Position numbers and translations under genes: made by a program. Positions 1-6,894 of a stretch of 9,104 bases of DNA are shown piece after piece. How positions within the stretch are numbered: position 1 is the first letter of the stretch; every line of letters begins with the position of its first letter. Under the pieces are notes generated by a model. The model searched no databases. It saw nothing but the letters and a program-made list of their open reading frames with translations, and was not told the origin of the DNA. The DNA is from an uncultured Bacilli bacterium (GTDB lineage: Bacteria; Bacillota_I; Bacilli_A; RFN20; CAG-826). The stretch covers positions 1 to 9,104 of the forward strand of contig CAKPNG010000050.1 of NCBI GenBank assembly GCA_934168325.1, written 5' to 3'.

Positions 1-73
1 GCAAATATGGTTTTCGGAAGTAATACTTAATTGTATTTAATTTTAGGGAGACCTACAACAAAGGGACACAATC

Positions 74-102
74 AAAAGTTATTAGCTAAACTAATAACTT
101 TT
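74..102 (-). terminator. Rho-independent-like terminator, possibly bidirectional
   Basis: A perfect 12-bp inverted repeat (AAAAGTTATTAG at 74-85, CTAATAACTTTT at 91-102) encloses a 5-nt loop. It lies about 34 bp beyond the stop codon of the last lipoprotein gene. Read on the minus strand it is an A-tract, stem, loop, stem and T-tract, as expected of an intrinsic terminator, although the stem is A+T-rich and the U-run is short (TTTT). On the plus strand the descending arm is followed by a T/A-rich stretch, so it could also stop transcription arriving from a gene left of the window. The 33 bases between it and the stop codon (103-135) are entirely A and T. Confidence 0.7.
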
Positions 103-135
103 ATATAATTATTTAAATATTATTAATATTTAATA

Positions 136-1437
136 TTATTTAATGGAACCAATAGAAGTTTTATTAACATCATAAACTTCAATAGTTAACGATTCATCAT
201 CAATTAAGAAACATTCAAATTTATATGTTAATTTATCTTTATCAAATGTTAATTTAACTTCTTCCCATTCAAATCTAAAGAAAGTATCAGTAGAAATATA
301 GGCTAATGTAGTAATAATATCAGCATCATCAATTGAATAAGTATAATCATCAATTTTACTAGCACCAATTGTATTAATATTCCAATAAAGATCAGCAAAA
401 CTATTTACACAATCAAAGACATCATATTTTGTATTACCAGCATCAGTTTTATAAACATCACCAATAATTACTTTACCAGTATCTTCTTCATATAAAAATT
501 CTTTTACAGGATCTCCAGTTTTTTCTACAATTAAACCGAAATCACCAGTTGTATCATTACTTTTTGTTCCATAATATGCATTAGGAGTAAATTTAGAAAT
601 AGCTACAAAATTACCGTCATAACCACTTTCTTTGACTTTATAATTCGTAGTAATTTTTACAGTATAATTTCTCATATTTTTTAAAGATTGTAGATAAGAA
701 AATACTGTATCAGTTTTATTAACTCTAATTTTTCCTTTATCATGATCTTTAAAAAAGAAATCAAATTCAGTAGGAATTTTAGTAGTATTTATATCATTAA
801 AAGTCATAATACTAGCTTGTCTAAGTCCTGCGGATTTTTTAAAATTAATGCAGAACTCAAGTTTTTTTTCAGAATTTAATGAAAAATACATATCATTAAC
901 ATTACTAAATTCATATCCATTATTTGATCCAGAAAGGACATAACCAAATATAGAATACATTACTTTAGCATCATCTGAATTAAGATTAGCAATATATAAT
1001 TTATCATCAGTTAAACTATAATCTTTAGCTGATAAAGCTAAATCAGCTAAAGAATAAGTGACATTTTCATATAATCCATGAACATATTCACCAGTAGTAG
1101 AATCTTGTTCATAATAACCATAAGTTACTAATTTATTGGTTTTACTATTAATTTTAATGTTATATATACCAATATCATCTTCAATATAAGCAGTATAAAT
1201 ATCTTTACTACTATCACCAAAATTATAAGCATAGAATTTAGGCATAAACCATTGTTTTAATGAACCTAAATCATCTTCAATATGAAGGGTATAATTACTA
1301 TTTTCTTTTAAAGAAGTAACTAAAGTAAATAAATCAGTTTCTTTTTCTTCCTTATCATTATTACAAGCAACTAATCCTCCACTAATTAAAGCTAATAAAC
1401 TAATTTTAGATAGTTTCTTTATAACATCTATACGCAT
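136..1437 (-). CDS. Lipoprotein with internally duplicated beta-rich domain (third gene of lipoprotein operon)
   Basis: Predicted 433-aa secreted lipoprotein of unknown function. The signal peptide has a basic start (KKLSK), a hydrophobic core and the lipobox LVAC with Cys25, so it should be lipidated on the outer face of the membrane. The mature part is two related halves of about 190 residues (roughly 35-221 and 241-431). Each opens with a matching stretch (FTLVTSLKENSNYT at 37-50, FSYLQSLKNMRNYT at 246-259), followed by a (K)F.P..Y segment, aromatic beta-strand patterns, a SLADL / SFADL motif (129-133, 346-350) and a Y.I/Y.IDDAD-type stretch. This resembles LolA/LppX-like beta-sheet lipoproteins in style only. 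A longer reading from 1473 exists, but ATG at 1437 is preferred: AAGGAG (1447-1452) sits 9 nt upstream of it and the encoded signal peptide is then of normal length. The start overlaps the end of the preceding gene by 32 bp, suggesting coupled translation. Confidence 0.88.
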   Translation of the reverse strand: MRIDVIKKLSKISLLALISGGLVACNNDKEEKETDLFTLVTSLKENSNYTLHIEDDLGSLKQWFMPKFYAYNFGDSSKDIYTAYIEDDIGIYNIKINSKTNKLVTYGYYEQDSTTGEYVHGLYENVTYSLADLALSAKDYSLTDDKLYIANLNSDDAKVMYSIFGYVLSGSNNGYEFSNVNDMYFSLNSEKKLEFCINFKKSAGLRQASIMTFNDINTTKIPTEFDFFFKDHDKGKIRVNKTDTVFSYLQSLKNMRNYTVKITTNYKVKESGYDGNFVAISKFTPNAYYGTKSNDTTGDFGLIVEKTGDPVKEFLYEEDTGKVIIGDVYKTDAGNTKYDVFDCVNSFADLYWNINTIGASKIDDYTYSIDDADIITTLAYISTDTFFRFEWEEVKLTFDKDKLTYKFECFLIDDESLTIEVYDVNKTSIGSIK

Positions 1438-3667
1438 ATGTTTCATCTCCTTCATATTCATCTTCATAAACAAAACTTACTTTAAATGAACTAATATCTT
1501 TATTATCTAATACAATTGATAGATTATTGAAATAACCTTTACTAGAATATCCAGTTCCAATAAGATTAATTTTACCCTTACTTATAGTGTATTGGAAGCT
1601 AAAACTATCATAAATTGTACTAGCAGAACTATAAATATTAACTACACCTCTATTTGTAGTTTCTTCTTCTTTAAAAGTAACTGTAATTTTATTTAAATAA
1701 GTGCTTTCATAAATAGAACTTCCAACAAAAGTATTTGAAGTTAAGATCTTTCTAATTTGAGCATCAGTTAATTCTTGAATAATAGTAACTTCTTTACTTG
1801 TATTTAAACTTGGATGAGATTCACTAGTAATTAATAAAGTAACCTTAACTGTTTCAGTAATAGCTTCTTTAATAGGTTTAAGGACATAATATCCGTAACT
1901 ATTTTTATTTAAAGTAGCATATTTATTAGAATCTTCTTTTAAAGTAACTACTAAATCATCTAAAGCTCCCACTGGATCGACACTAACTTTAAAATTCATT
2001 GTTTCATTACTAGTAATTGTTTCTTTAAAGTCGCTAGAGAATTTAATACCAGTAGCTTCTTTATAATTAACTTTTAAAGTATAAGTTTTAGTAACGTTTT
2101 TACTTTGTAAGGTAATAACAGATTCACCAGCACTATCAGCCATTAAACATAATTTATTTTGAGCAACTCTTAATACATCTTCATTACTACTACTTATAAT
2201 ATTTACTCTATCAATAGATGTAGATGCATCACTTGGCATAAATTTACTAACATCATAAACAATAGTATCACCAACATAGAAATTAGTACCAGTTTCACCA
2301 GTATAATTATTTTTAAAAGTAACTTCAAAATCAGTGTAATAGAAATTATTATAATCAATCTTAGGACTATCTTCTTTATTCTTTTCACCTAATTCATAAT
2401 TTAAATTAATTCTATAATATTCATAAGCTGTAGAATTATTAATAACATTAAAATTATCATCTAAATCACTAATGTTATAAATACTATAATCATAGACTAC
2501 ATCTTTAAAATTATGATTGTCAAAATTAATAGTTAATCGATAAGTTTCTTTAGTTGTAGTAGTCATTTTATTAAGAGCTAATGTAACTTTATCTTCACTA
2601 GCAACTATACTAGTATAAGGAGCACTACTAGAATTTAAAAATTCACCATCAAGAATTTCATTTTGTAAAAATTCACCAAATCCATAACTATATTTAGTAT
2701 AGAAACTATCAGCATAAAATGCCATTAATCCAGTCATTTTATTAGTGCTTTCTAAACTTATTTCACTATTAGAATTACCTATTTTTTGATAACTTTTCTT
2801 AGAATCAGTAGCTGTATTTTTAACTGTATATAAATATTCATTATCTTGTCCATAATATAAAGTGTATGATTCATTATCAAAGTCTTTAATTTCATTATAA
2901 ATATGATCGTTATAAGCAGTAAAAGAATTAGTAAATGTTTTTTCTTCTATATTCTTTCTTTTAATTGTATAAGAGAAATTACCTTTATTAACATCTTTAA
3001 TTTCGTTAATTCTAGCTACTCCTACTTCACCTAAATATTTATCATTTTTAACTTCATAATCTTTATTAGAAACTTTAATTTCATAAACTAAATCACTAAC
3101 ATTACTATTAGCTGGATAAGAAATAGTTAAAGTAGATGTACCACTAGTTAAGCCTTTAATTAAACCAGTATCACTAACACTTAATACACTAGTATTACTT
3201 GAGATAAATCTTAACTCTTTATTAGTAATATTAGATGGTGAAAAGGTCACATTTATTTGAATTTCCTCGTCAATCCCAATTATTTTTCTAGAAAATGAAG
3301 AATCAATACTAGTAGCTAAAATGTCTCCAACTTTAATATTTATAGTGGTGGAAATGTTCTTTCCACCACTAATAACTAAATCAGTTTCACCTTTTTTAAG
3401 GCCTTTAATTTCTAATTTATCTTGATCAAAAGAAATAATATTACTATCAAAAGTATATTTAAGTTTTTTAACATCATAACTACTTGGATTACAAGTAATT
3501 GAAATTGTTTTTGTTTCATTAATTAATAAACTTAATTCACTATCACTAGTAGTAATTGAAGTTAATTCATTTTCTTTTTGAACTGTATTACAAGAAGATA
3601 AAGTAGATAAACTAATTCCACTTATTAATAATGATCCAATTAATAATAAATTATTACTTTTTCTCAT
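1406..3667 (-). CDS. Lipoprotein with bacterial Ig-like (Big_2-type) domains (second gene of operon)
   Basis: Predicted 753-aa surface lipoprotein. Residues 1-26 form a signal peptide with lipobox LSSC (lipidated Cys26). Two Big_2-like domains follow (about 36-112 and 116-199). They show the family pattern: a strand, a 'P......L.F.S.....' core, then 'G.I/LEIKGLKKGETDLVIS' and 'TGLIKGLTSGTSTLTIS' segments. Residues about 217-425 form a beta-rich middle domain with strands such as GNFSYTIKRK and SYTLYYGQDNEYLYTV, similar in style to the halves of the next gene's product. Two further degenerate Ig-like domains appear at about 446-534 and 536-631. A C-terminal domain (632-753) starts with an LTDAQIRKIL helix followed by strands (ITVTFKEEE, FSFQYTISKGKINLIG) and looks like a small beta-barrel. 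Big_2 domains are typical of adhesins; a role in surface binding is inference. It starts 4 bp after the upstream stop codon. AAGGA (3681-3685) lies 13 nt before the ATG, rather far, so expression probably depends on translational coupling. Confidence 0.9.
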   Translation of the reverse strand: MRKSNNLLLIGSLLISGISLSTLSSCNTVQKENELTSITTSDSELSLLINETKTISITCNPSSYDVKKLKYTFDSNIISFDQDKLEIKGLKKGETDLVISGGKNISTTINIKVGDILATSIDSSFSRKIIGIDEEIQINVTFSPSNITNKELRFISSNTSVLSVSDTGLIKGLTSGTSTLTISYPANSNVSDLVYEIKVSNKDYEVKNDKYLGEVGVARINEIKDVNKGNFSYTIKRKNIEEKTFTNSFTAYNDHIYNEIKDFDNESYTLYYGQDNEYLYTVKNTATDSKKSYQKIGNSNSEISLESTNKMTGLMAFYADSFYTKYSYGFGEFLQNEILDGEFLNSSSAPYTSIVASEDKVTLALNKMTTTTKETYRLTINFDNHNFKDVVYDYSIYNISDLDDNFNVINNSTAYEYYRINLNYELGEKNKEDSPKIDYNNFYYTDFEVTFKNNYTGETGTNFYVGDTIVYDVSKFMPSDASTSIDRVNIISSSNEDVLRVAQNKLCLMADSAGESVITLQSKNVTKTYTLKVNYKEATGIKFSSDFKETITSNETMNFKVSVDPVGALDDLVVTLKEDSNKYATLNKNSYGYYVLKPIKEAITETVKVTLLITSESHPSLNTSKEVTIIQELTDAQIRKILTSNTFVGSSIYESTYLNKITVTFKEEETTNRGVVNIYSSASTIYDSFSFQYTISKGKINLIGTGYSSKGYFNNLSIVLDNKDISSFKVSFVYEDEYEGDETYAYRCYKETI
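1447..1452 (-). promoter_or_regulatory. Shine-Dalgarno site deciding the start of the third lipoprotein
   Basis: AAGGAG on the minus strand lies 9 nt before the ATG at 1435-1437, inside the last codons of the upstream lipoprotein gene. The other in-frame ATGs between 1473 and 1444 are either upstream of it or immediately adjacent to it, so they are poorly placed as starts. Confidence 0.7.
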
Positions 3668-3671
3668 AAAA

Positions 3672-6600
3672 TTAATTAGTTCCTTCTAATGTAACTGTAC
3701 AATTTGATGTAGGTACTGTAAATGGCCAGTAGTCTTTACTACTTACACCTAGTCTAGAATAAACAGTTTCGCCATCTGTATCATTTGTGACTACAAGATT
3801 AACTTTTTTATATTGACTATAAGTTTCTGCAGGAATGTTAAATGAAGCATAAAGTCTTGTACCAGCTTTTGCTGTTAATGTTTCATTTTCTGCAGAATAC
3901 TTATCACTTGTAGATTCATGAATATAAAGATACTGACTTAAATTACCTGCTTTCTTTATTTCATATTTTTGATAAACAGCAGTTGAAACACTAATTGTTA
4001 CATCTTCACTTGGCATAACAAATTTAATTACAGAACTGCCATTATAATCAGTTGTATCAATAATTTCTACTTCAGTACCTGAAGCAGTAATAACTTTAGC
4101 TGTGCTTGAATCGACATATTTATCATTTTTTATAGAAGAATTAATATTTAAGTTAACTTGAATAGTATGGCCAACATAGCCTTTGATAACCTTAGTATAA
4201 TTATCTTTAAATTCGGCGGTAACTTCAGTATTTTCTGCAAAATTTAATGCAAAACTTTGTTCTTCTACATAAGTAGGGATTAATGTAAATGCTTCAGAAG
4301 GTACAACAAATGAATAAGTTTTTGTTGTTTCATCATAAGTTACTGCTCCGCCAGTTGATAAGCTAAATCCAGTAACACTAAATCCTAAATTAGCTTTTAC
4401 ACCACTAATTGTAATAGTTTCACCAACAGTTAATGCTTCATTAGTAAATATTGTTTTTGATAAGTAATCTTTAACAGTCATACTACTAATTGCATCTTTT
4501 TTATCAATTGTAATAACACTAGTTCCAACATTAGTAGTATCTACAACTAAAGAAACATCATTTGCAGGCATTGTAAATGAATATTTAGTATTACTACCAC
4601 TATTAAGAGCAATTGCTGTTCCATCACTCAAAGAAACGCTATTGATCTTATATCCGGTTTTTCTACTTATTTCAAAACTAACTGTTTCACCAGGTGCAAT
4701 ATAATTTGAACTTAAGCCATAAATTTCGTATGCATCTGTAGTTGTAGCAGTAAATTTCATTAATTTAGTAACATCAAAAGTAAGTTTTACTGTGTCTACA
4801 TCAGTTGGTACTTTAAATGTATAATAAGTTCCACTACTATAGCTTGATTCCGCTTTACATTCTTCGCTTTCTTTATAGAATACTTTATTAATTTTATAAC
4901 CATCTTTTACAGTAACAAAAACATAGCAAGTGCTTCCACCAACCATTTCAGTTACTCTTTGAGATGTATATGAAGATTCTGCAAATTCGACTTTTTCAAT
5001 AAATTCACTTGCTTCATAAGTTAAGCTAACTGTTTTAGCGAGTTTTAATTTGATAGTGACATCACTATTTGGCATAGTGAAGGTAAAACTATTATCACTT
5101 TGATCGCAAGAAGCACTTGGTTTACTTATACCTTCAGTAGTAGGAGTAATTGATTCAACAAATGATTTGCTATAATAAGATCCTTCCCATAATAATTGAT
5201 AACCATTTTTAGGAGTAACTTTATATGTAACTTTAGTTCCAACTGTCACATCTAAATCACCAACTACATCAAAATTTTCACTTCCTTCAAAAGTAACTTT
5301 TTTAACTCCAGTGACTTCTGTCTCAACTGAATAAGTTAAAATATCACCATCTTTGTATGATTTATTGACAGTATAATACCCTGAATAACTACTAATATTA
5401 ATTGGAGTTTCATCGTTTTTTGAGTATTTAACACTCTTTACAACGCTTCCTTTTTTACAAGCAACATAGATTTTAATTGATCCATAATCGTTAGCATAAA
5501 CGCCATTTAATATACCGAAAATTTTATAATCACTGCTAATCTCAGGTAATTTTACAGTAAATTTATTTGTAGCAGATTCATCATTCTTTAAGAATGCACC
5601 AACATAGATTGAAACATCTTCACTTGGCATAGTGAATGTTAAAGAACCAGTCTTATTAGTTGCATCGACAGTAGCCATTACTAATTCATTATTAATATAA
5701 GCACCATATTCATATTTGCTAACAGGTTCATAAGTACCATTAGTTAAACCGAAAGTAAATGTAACTTCACTACCTTCAACGATTTCCTTATCTTTACTTA
5801 CACCTTGAATATTATCAACTAAATAAACGCCTTGAACATTTAAAACCTTATATTTAACTTCAACTTTATGACATTCACCAGTAATAGCAACATCAGTTTT
5901 AGGCATAATGAATGTATATTCTTCGCCTTCTTTAATTGCAGTTAAATTAACTCCTTCAGTTGTAGAAGTTAATGAATCAAAAGCATATTTATCTTCTAAA
6001 GTAACTTTAACTGTAATTTCTTTACCTTCGATACCAGCAGCAACTTCTTCGCCTTTATAAAAGAATTTAGCGCTCATTCCAGTAGATCCAGTAAATGCTA
6101 AATTATGAGTAGGAATAGCTTCATCTTCTAATGCTAAAGTAACATTATTATCGATCATTAAGAAGCTATATTCTTCGCCTTCTTTAACAGCATTTAAAGT
6201 AACATCACTACTAGTTAAACTCTTAAATCTACGATCATCAGTTGTATTTTCAATAAATACATTAACAGTATCACCTTTTTTAGCTTCAGTGACAGCTTTT
6301 TCGCCGACTTTGAAAGTAACATTAAATCCATTAACAGCGTTAACACTTAATGTTTTATTTTCATAAACTCTATCAGTTAAAGTAGCACTAATAGTAACAT
6401 CTTCTTCACCCATAACGAATGAATATTTGCTACCTTTAGAGATAACTTCAACACCTTCTTCACTATTATTTACTAATACTTTATCAAGTACTTTTTCTGT
6501 ATTAGTAACACTAACTGTAATAATAACAGTATCACCTTTTTTAGCTTCAGCTACATCAGTTGTTATACTATAATCATTACTTGTTTCACAATTAACTTTG

Positions 6601-6707
6601 TGTGTTTTTTCTACTACTTCAGTATTATTACAAGATACAGAAGTCATTGCTAAGCCTAAAGTAGAAAATAACAATGCACTTGTTAATAAATATTTTCTTT
6701 TTTTCAT
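3672..6707 (-). CDS. Large lipoprotein made of divergent InlB B-repeat-like units (first gene of operon)
   Basis: Predicted 1011-aa surface lipoprotein. The signal peptide MKKRKYLLTSALLFSTLG... ends at Cys26; its lipobox (SVSC) is atypical because position -3 is Ser rather than Leu. The rest is a tandem chain of 80-100-residue beta units. Each ends in 'Y.F.MP..DV.I': Met/Val-Pro-type motifs fall near residues 99, 184, 268, 360, 545, 633, 713, 802, 898 and 998. The 185-residue gap between 360 and 545 probably hides one degenerate unit, giving about 11. Many units also carry 'KKGDTV..TV' and 'GYKINKV' segments. This matches the divergent InlB B-repeat / Flg_new type, found in Gram-positive surface proteins and adhesins. 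No sortase motif, catalytic motif or wall-binding domain is seen. An upstream in-frame TTG (6722) is rejected. ATG at 6707 has GGGGGA ending 7-8 nt before it, and a transcript from the promoter at 6731-6758 would begin near 6724, too close to the TTG. Confidence 0.9.
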   Translation of the reverse strand: MKKRKYLLTSALLFSTLGLAMTSVSCNNTEVVEKTHKVNCETSNDYSITTDVAEAKKGDTVIITVSVTNTEKVLDKVLVNNSEEGVEVISKGSKYSFVMGEEDVTISATLTDRVYENKTLSVNAVNGFNVTFKVGEKAVTEAKKGDTVNVFIENTTDDRRFKSLTSSDVTLNAVKEGEEYSFLMIDNNVTLALEDEAIPTHNLAFTGSTGMSAKFFYKGEEVAAGIEGKEITVKVTLEDKYAFDSLTSTTEGVNLTAIKEGEEYTFIMPKTDVAITGECHKVEVKYKVLNVQGVYLVDNIQGVSKDKEIVEGSEVTFTFGLTNGTYEPVSKYEYGAYINNELVMATVDATNKTGSLTFTMPSEDVSIYVGAFLKNDESATNKFTVKLPEISSDYKIFGILNGVYANDYGSIKIYVACKKGSVVKSVKYSKNDETPINISSYSGYYTVNKSYKDGDILTYSVETEVTGVKKVTFEGSENFDVVGDLDVTVGTKVTYKVTPKNGYQLLWEGSYYSKSFVESITPTTEGISKPSASCDQSDNSFTFTMPNSDVTIKLKLAKTVSLTYEASEFIEKVEFAESSYTSQRVTEMVGGSTCYVFVTVKDGYKINKVFYKESEECKAESSYSSGTYYTFKVPTDVDTVKLTFDVTKLMKFTATTTDAYEIYGLSSNYIAPGETVSFEISRKTGYKINSVSLSDGTAIALNSGSNTKYSFTMPANDVSLVVDTTNVGTSVITIDKKDAISSMTVKDYLSKTIFTNEALTVGETITISGVKANLGFSVTGFSLSTGGAVTYDETTKTYSFVVPSEAFTLIPTYVEEQSFALNFAENTEVTAEFKDNYTKVIKGYVGHTIQVNLNINSSIKNDKYVDSSTAKVITASGTEVEIIDTTDYNGSSVIKFVMPSEDVTISVSTAVYQKYEIKKAGNLSQYLYIHESTSDKYSAENETLTAKAGTRLYASFNIPAETYSQYKKVNLVVTNDTDGETVYSRLGVSSKDYWPFTVPTSNCTVTLEGTN
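3675..6602 (-). repeat. Tandem InlB B-like protein repeats, about 11 units
   Basis: Coding repeats of 80-100 codons with a conserved '(Y/F).F.(M/V)P..(D/N)V.(I/L)' end motif. Most units have diverged strongly at the DNA level. Short exact copies remain: 27 bp at 6263-6289 and 6524-6550 (261 bp apart, encoding the EAKKGDTV segment), 21 bp at 5915-5935 and 6167-6187 (252 bp apart, encoding KEGEEY), and 18 bp at 4000-4017 and 5614-5631 (encoding MPSEDV). All spacings are multiples of three. Confidence 0.8.
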
Positions 6708-6715
6708 GAAAAAAT

Positions 6716-6720
6716 CCCCC
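6716..6720 (-). promoter_or_regulatory. Ribosome binding site of first lipoprotein
   Basis: GGGGG (followed by A) on the minus strand, 8 nt before the ATG at 6705-6707. It fixes that ATG as the start and excludes the upstream in-frame TTG at 6720-6722, which overlaps it. Confidence 0.65.
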
Positions 6721-6730
6721 AACTTTATTG

Positions 6731-6758
6731 ATTATAGAATAGAAATTATTTTTGTAAA
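6731..6758 (-). promoter_or_regulatory. Sigma-A-type promoter of the lipoprotein operon
   Basis: Minus-strand TTTACA (6753-6758), a 16-bp spacer, then a perfect TATAAT (6731-6736). The predicted start of transcription is near 6724, giving a leader of about 17 nt that contains the ribosome binding site. It is the best -35/-10 pair in the window. It makes the three lipoprotein genes a transcription unit separate from the regulator gene upstream. Confidence 0.75.
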
Positions 6759-6768
6759 GGACAAAAAT
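6748..6768. promoter_or_regulatory. Inverted repeat over the -35 box, candidate operator
   Basis: Perfect 8-bp arms ATTTTTGT (6748-6755) and ACAAAAAT (6761-6768) around a 5-bp centre. The -35 hexamer of the operon promoter (6753-6758) lies wholly within this 21-bp element, so a bound dimer would block RNA polymerase. The size and symmetry suit an XRE-family dimer, and such a gene is the immediate neighbour. That pairing is inference; the site is different in sequence from the palindrome at the regulator's own start. Confidence 0.45.
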
Positions 6769-6894
6769 TGATATTTTTACAATATTCCTCAATTATGATA
6801 ATAAAAAACCTTTTTATACTTTTAAAATATTATATATTTTAATATATACCACGAATTTTAAAGAATATTACAGTATATTTTAAAAATATTAATT
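6769..6894. other. A+T-rich intergenic spacer with weak hairpins
   Basis: No gene is seen between the regulator stop codon and the operon promoter region. Short A+T-rich inverted repeats occur: 9-bp arms at 6822-6830 and 6834-6842, an overlapping 8-bp pair at 6831-6838 and 6841-6848, and ATAAAAA/TTTTTAT at 6801-6817. The last, read on the minus strand, ends in a T-run and could be a weak terminator for the regulator gene. None has the stable G+C stem of a convincing terminator, so some read-through into the operon is possible. Confidence 0.4.

Noticed and set aside
1..108. Possible end of a plus-strand gene at the left edge (frames reading ...GRPTTKGHNQKLL... and ...ETYNKGTQSKVIS...)
   Set aside because: Both frames are interrupted by stop codons within the first 30 bases and have no supported start. 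The fragments are too short to assign, so no partial gene is called.
103..135. Runs of TAATATT-like sequence as a tandem repeat or origin-like element
   Set aside because: The stretch is pure A/T and short. No regular period or DnaA-box-like sequence is visible, so low-complexity spacer is the simpler reading.
1438..1473. Twelve-residue N-terminal extension of the third lipoprotein (start at 1473)
   Set aside because: It would put charged and Met-rich residues before the signal peptide. The AAGGAG site at 1447-1452 lies inside the extension and is correctly spaced only for the ATG at 1437.
2203..2388. 61-codon minus-strand reading frame rich in Leu and Ile
   Set aside because: It lies wholly inside the second lipoprotein gene in another frame. 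It has no ribosome binding site of note, and its Leu/Ile/Lys-rich composition is the usual product of shifting frame in A+T-rich DNA.
6708..6722. TTG start giving five extra residues to the large lipoprotein
   Set aside because: The TTG overlaps the ribosome binding site itself and lies about 2 nt from the predicted transcript start.
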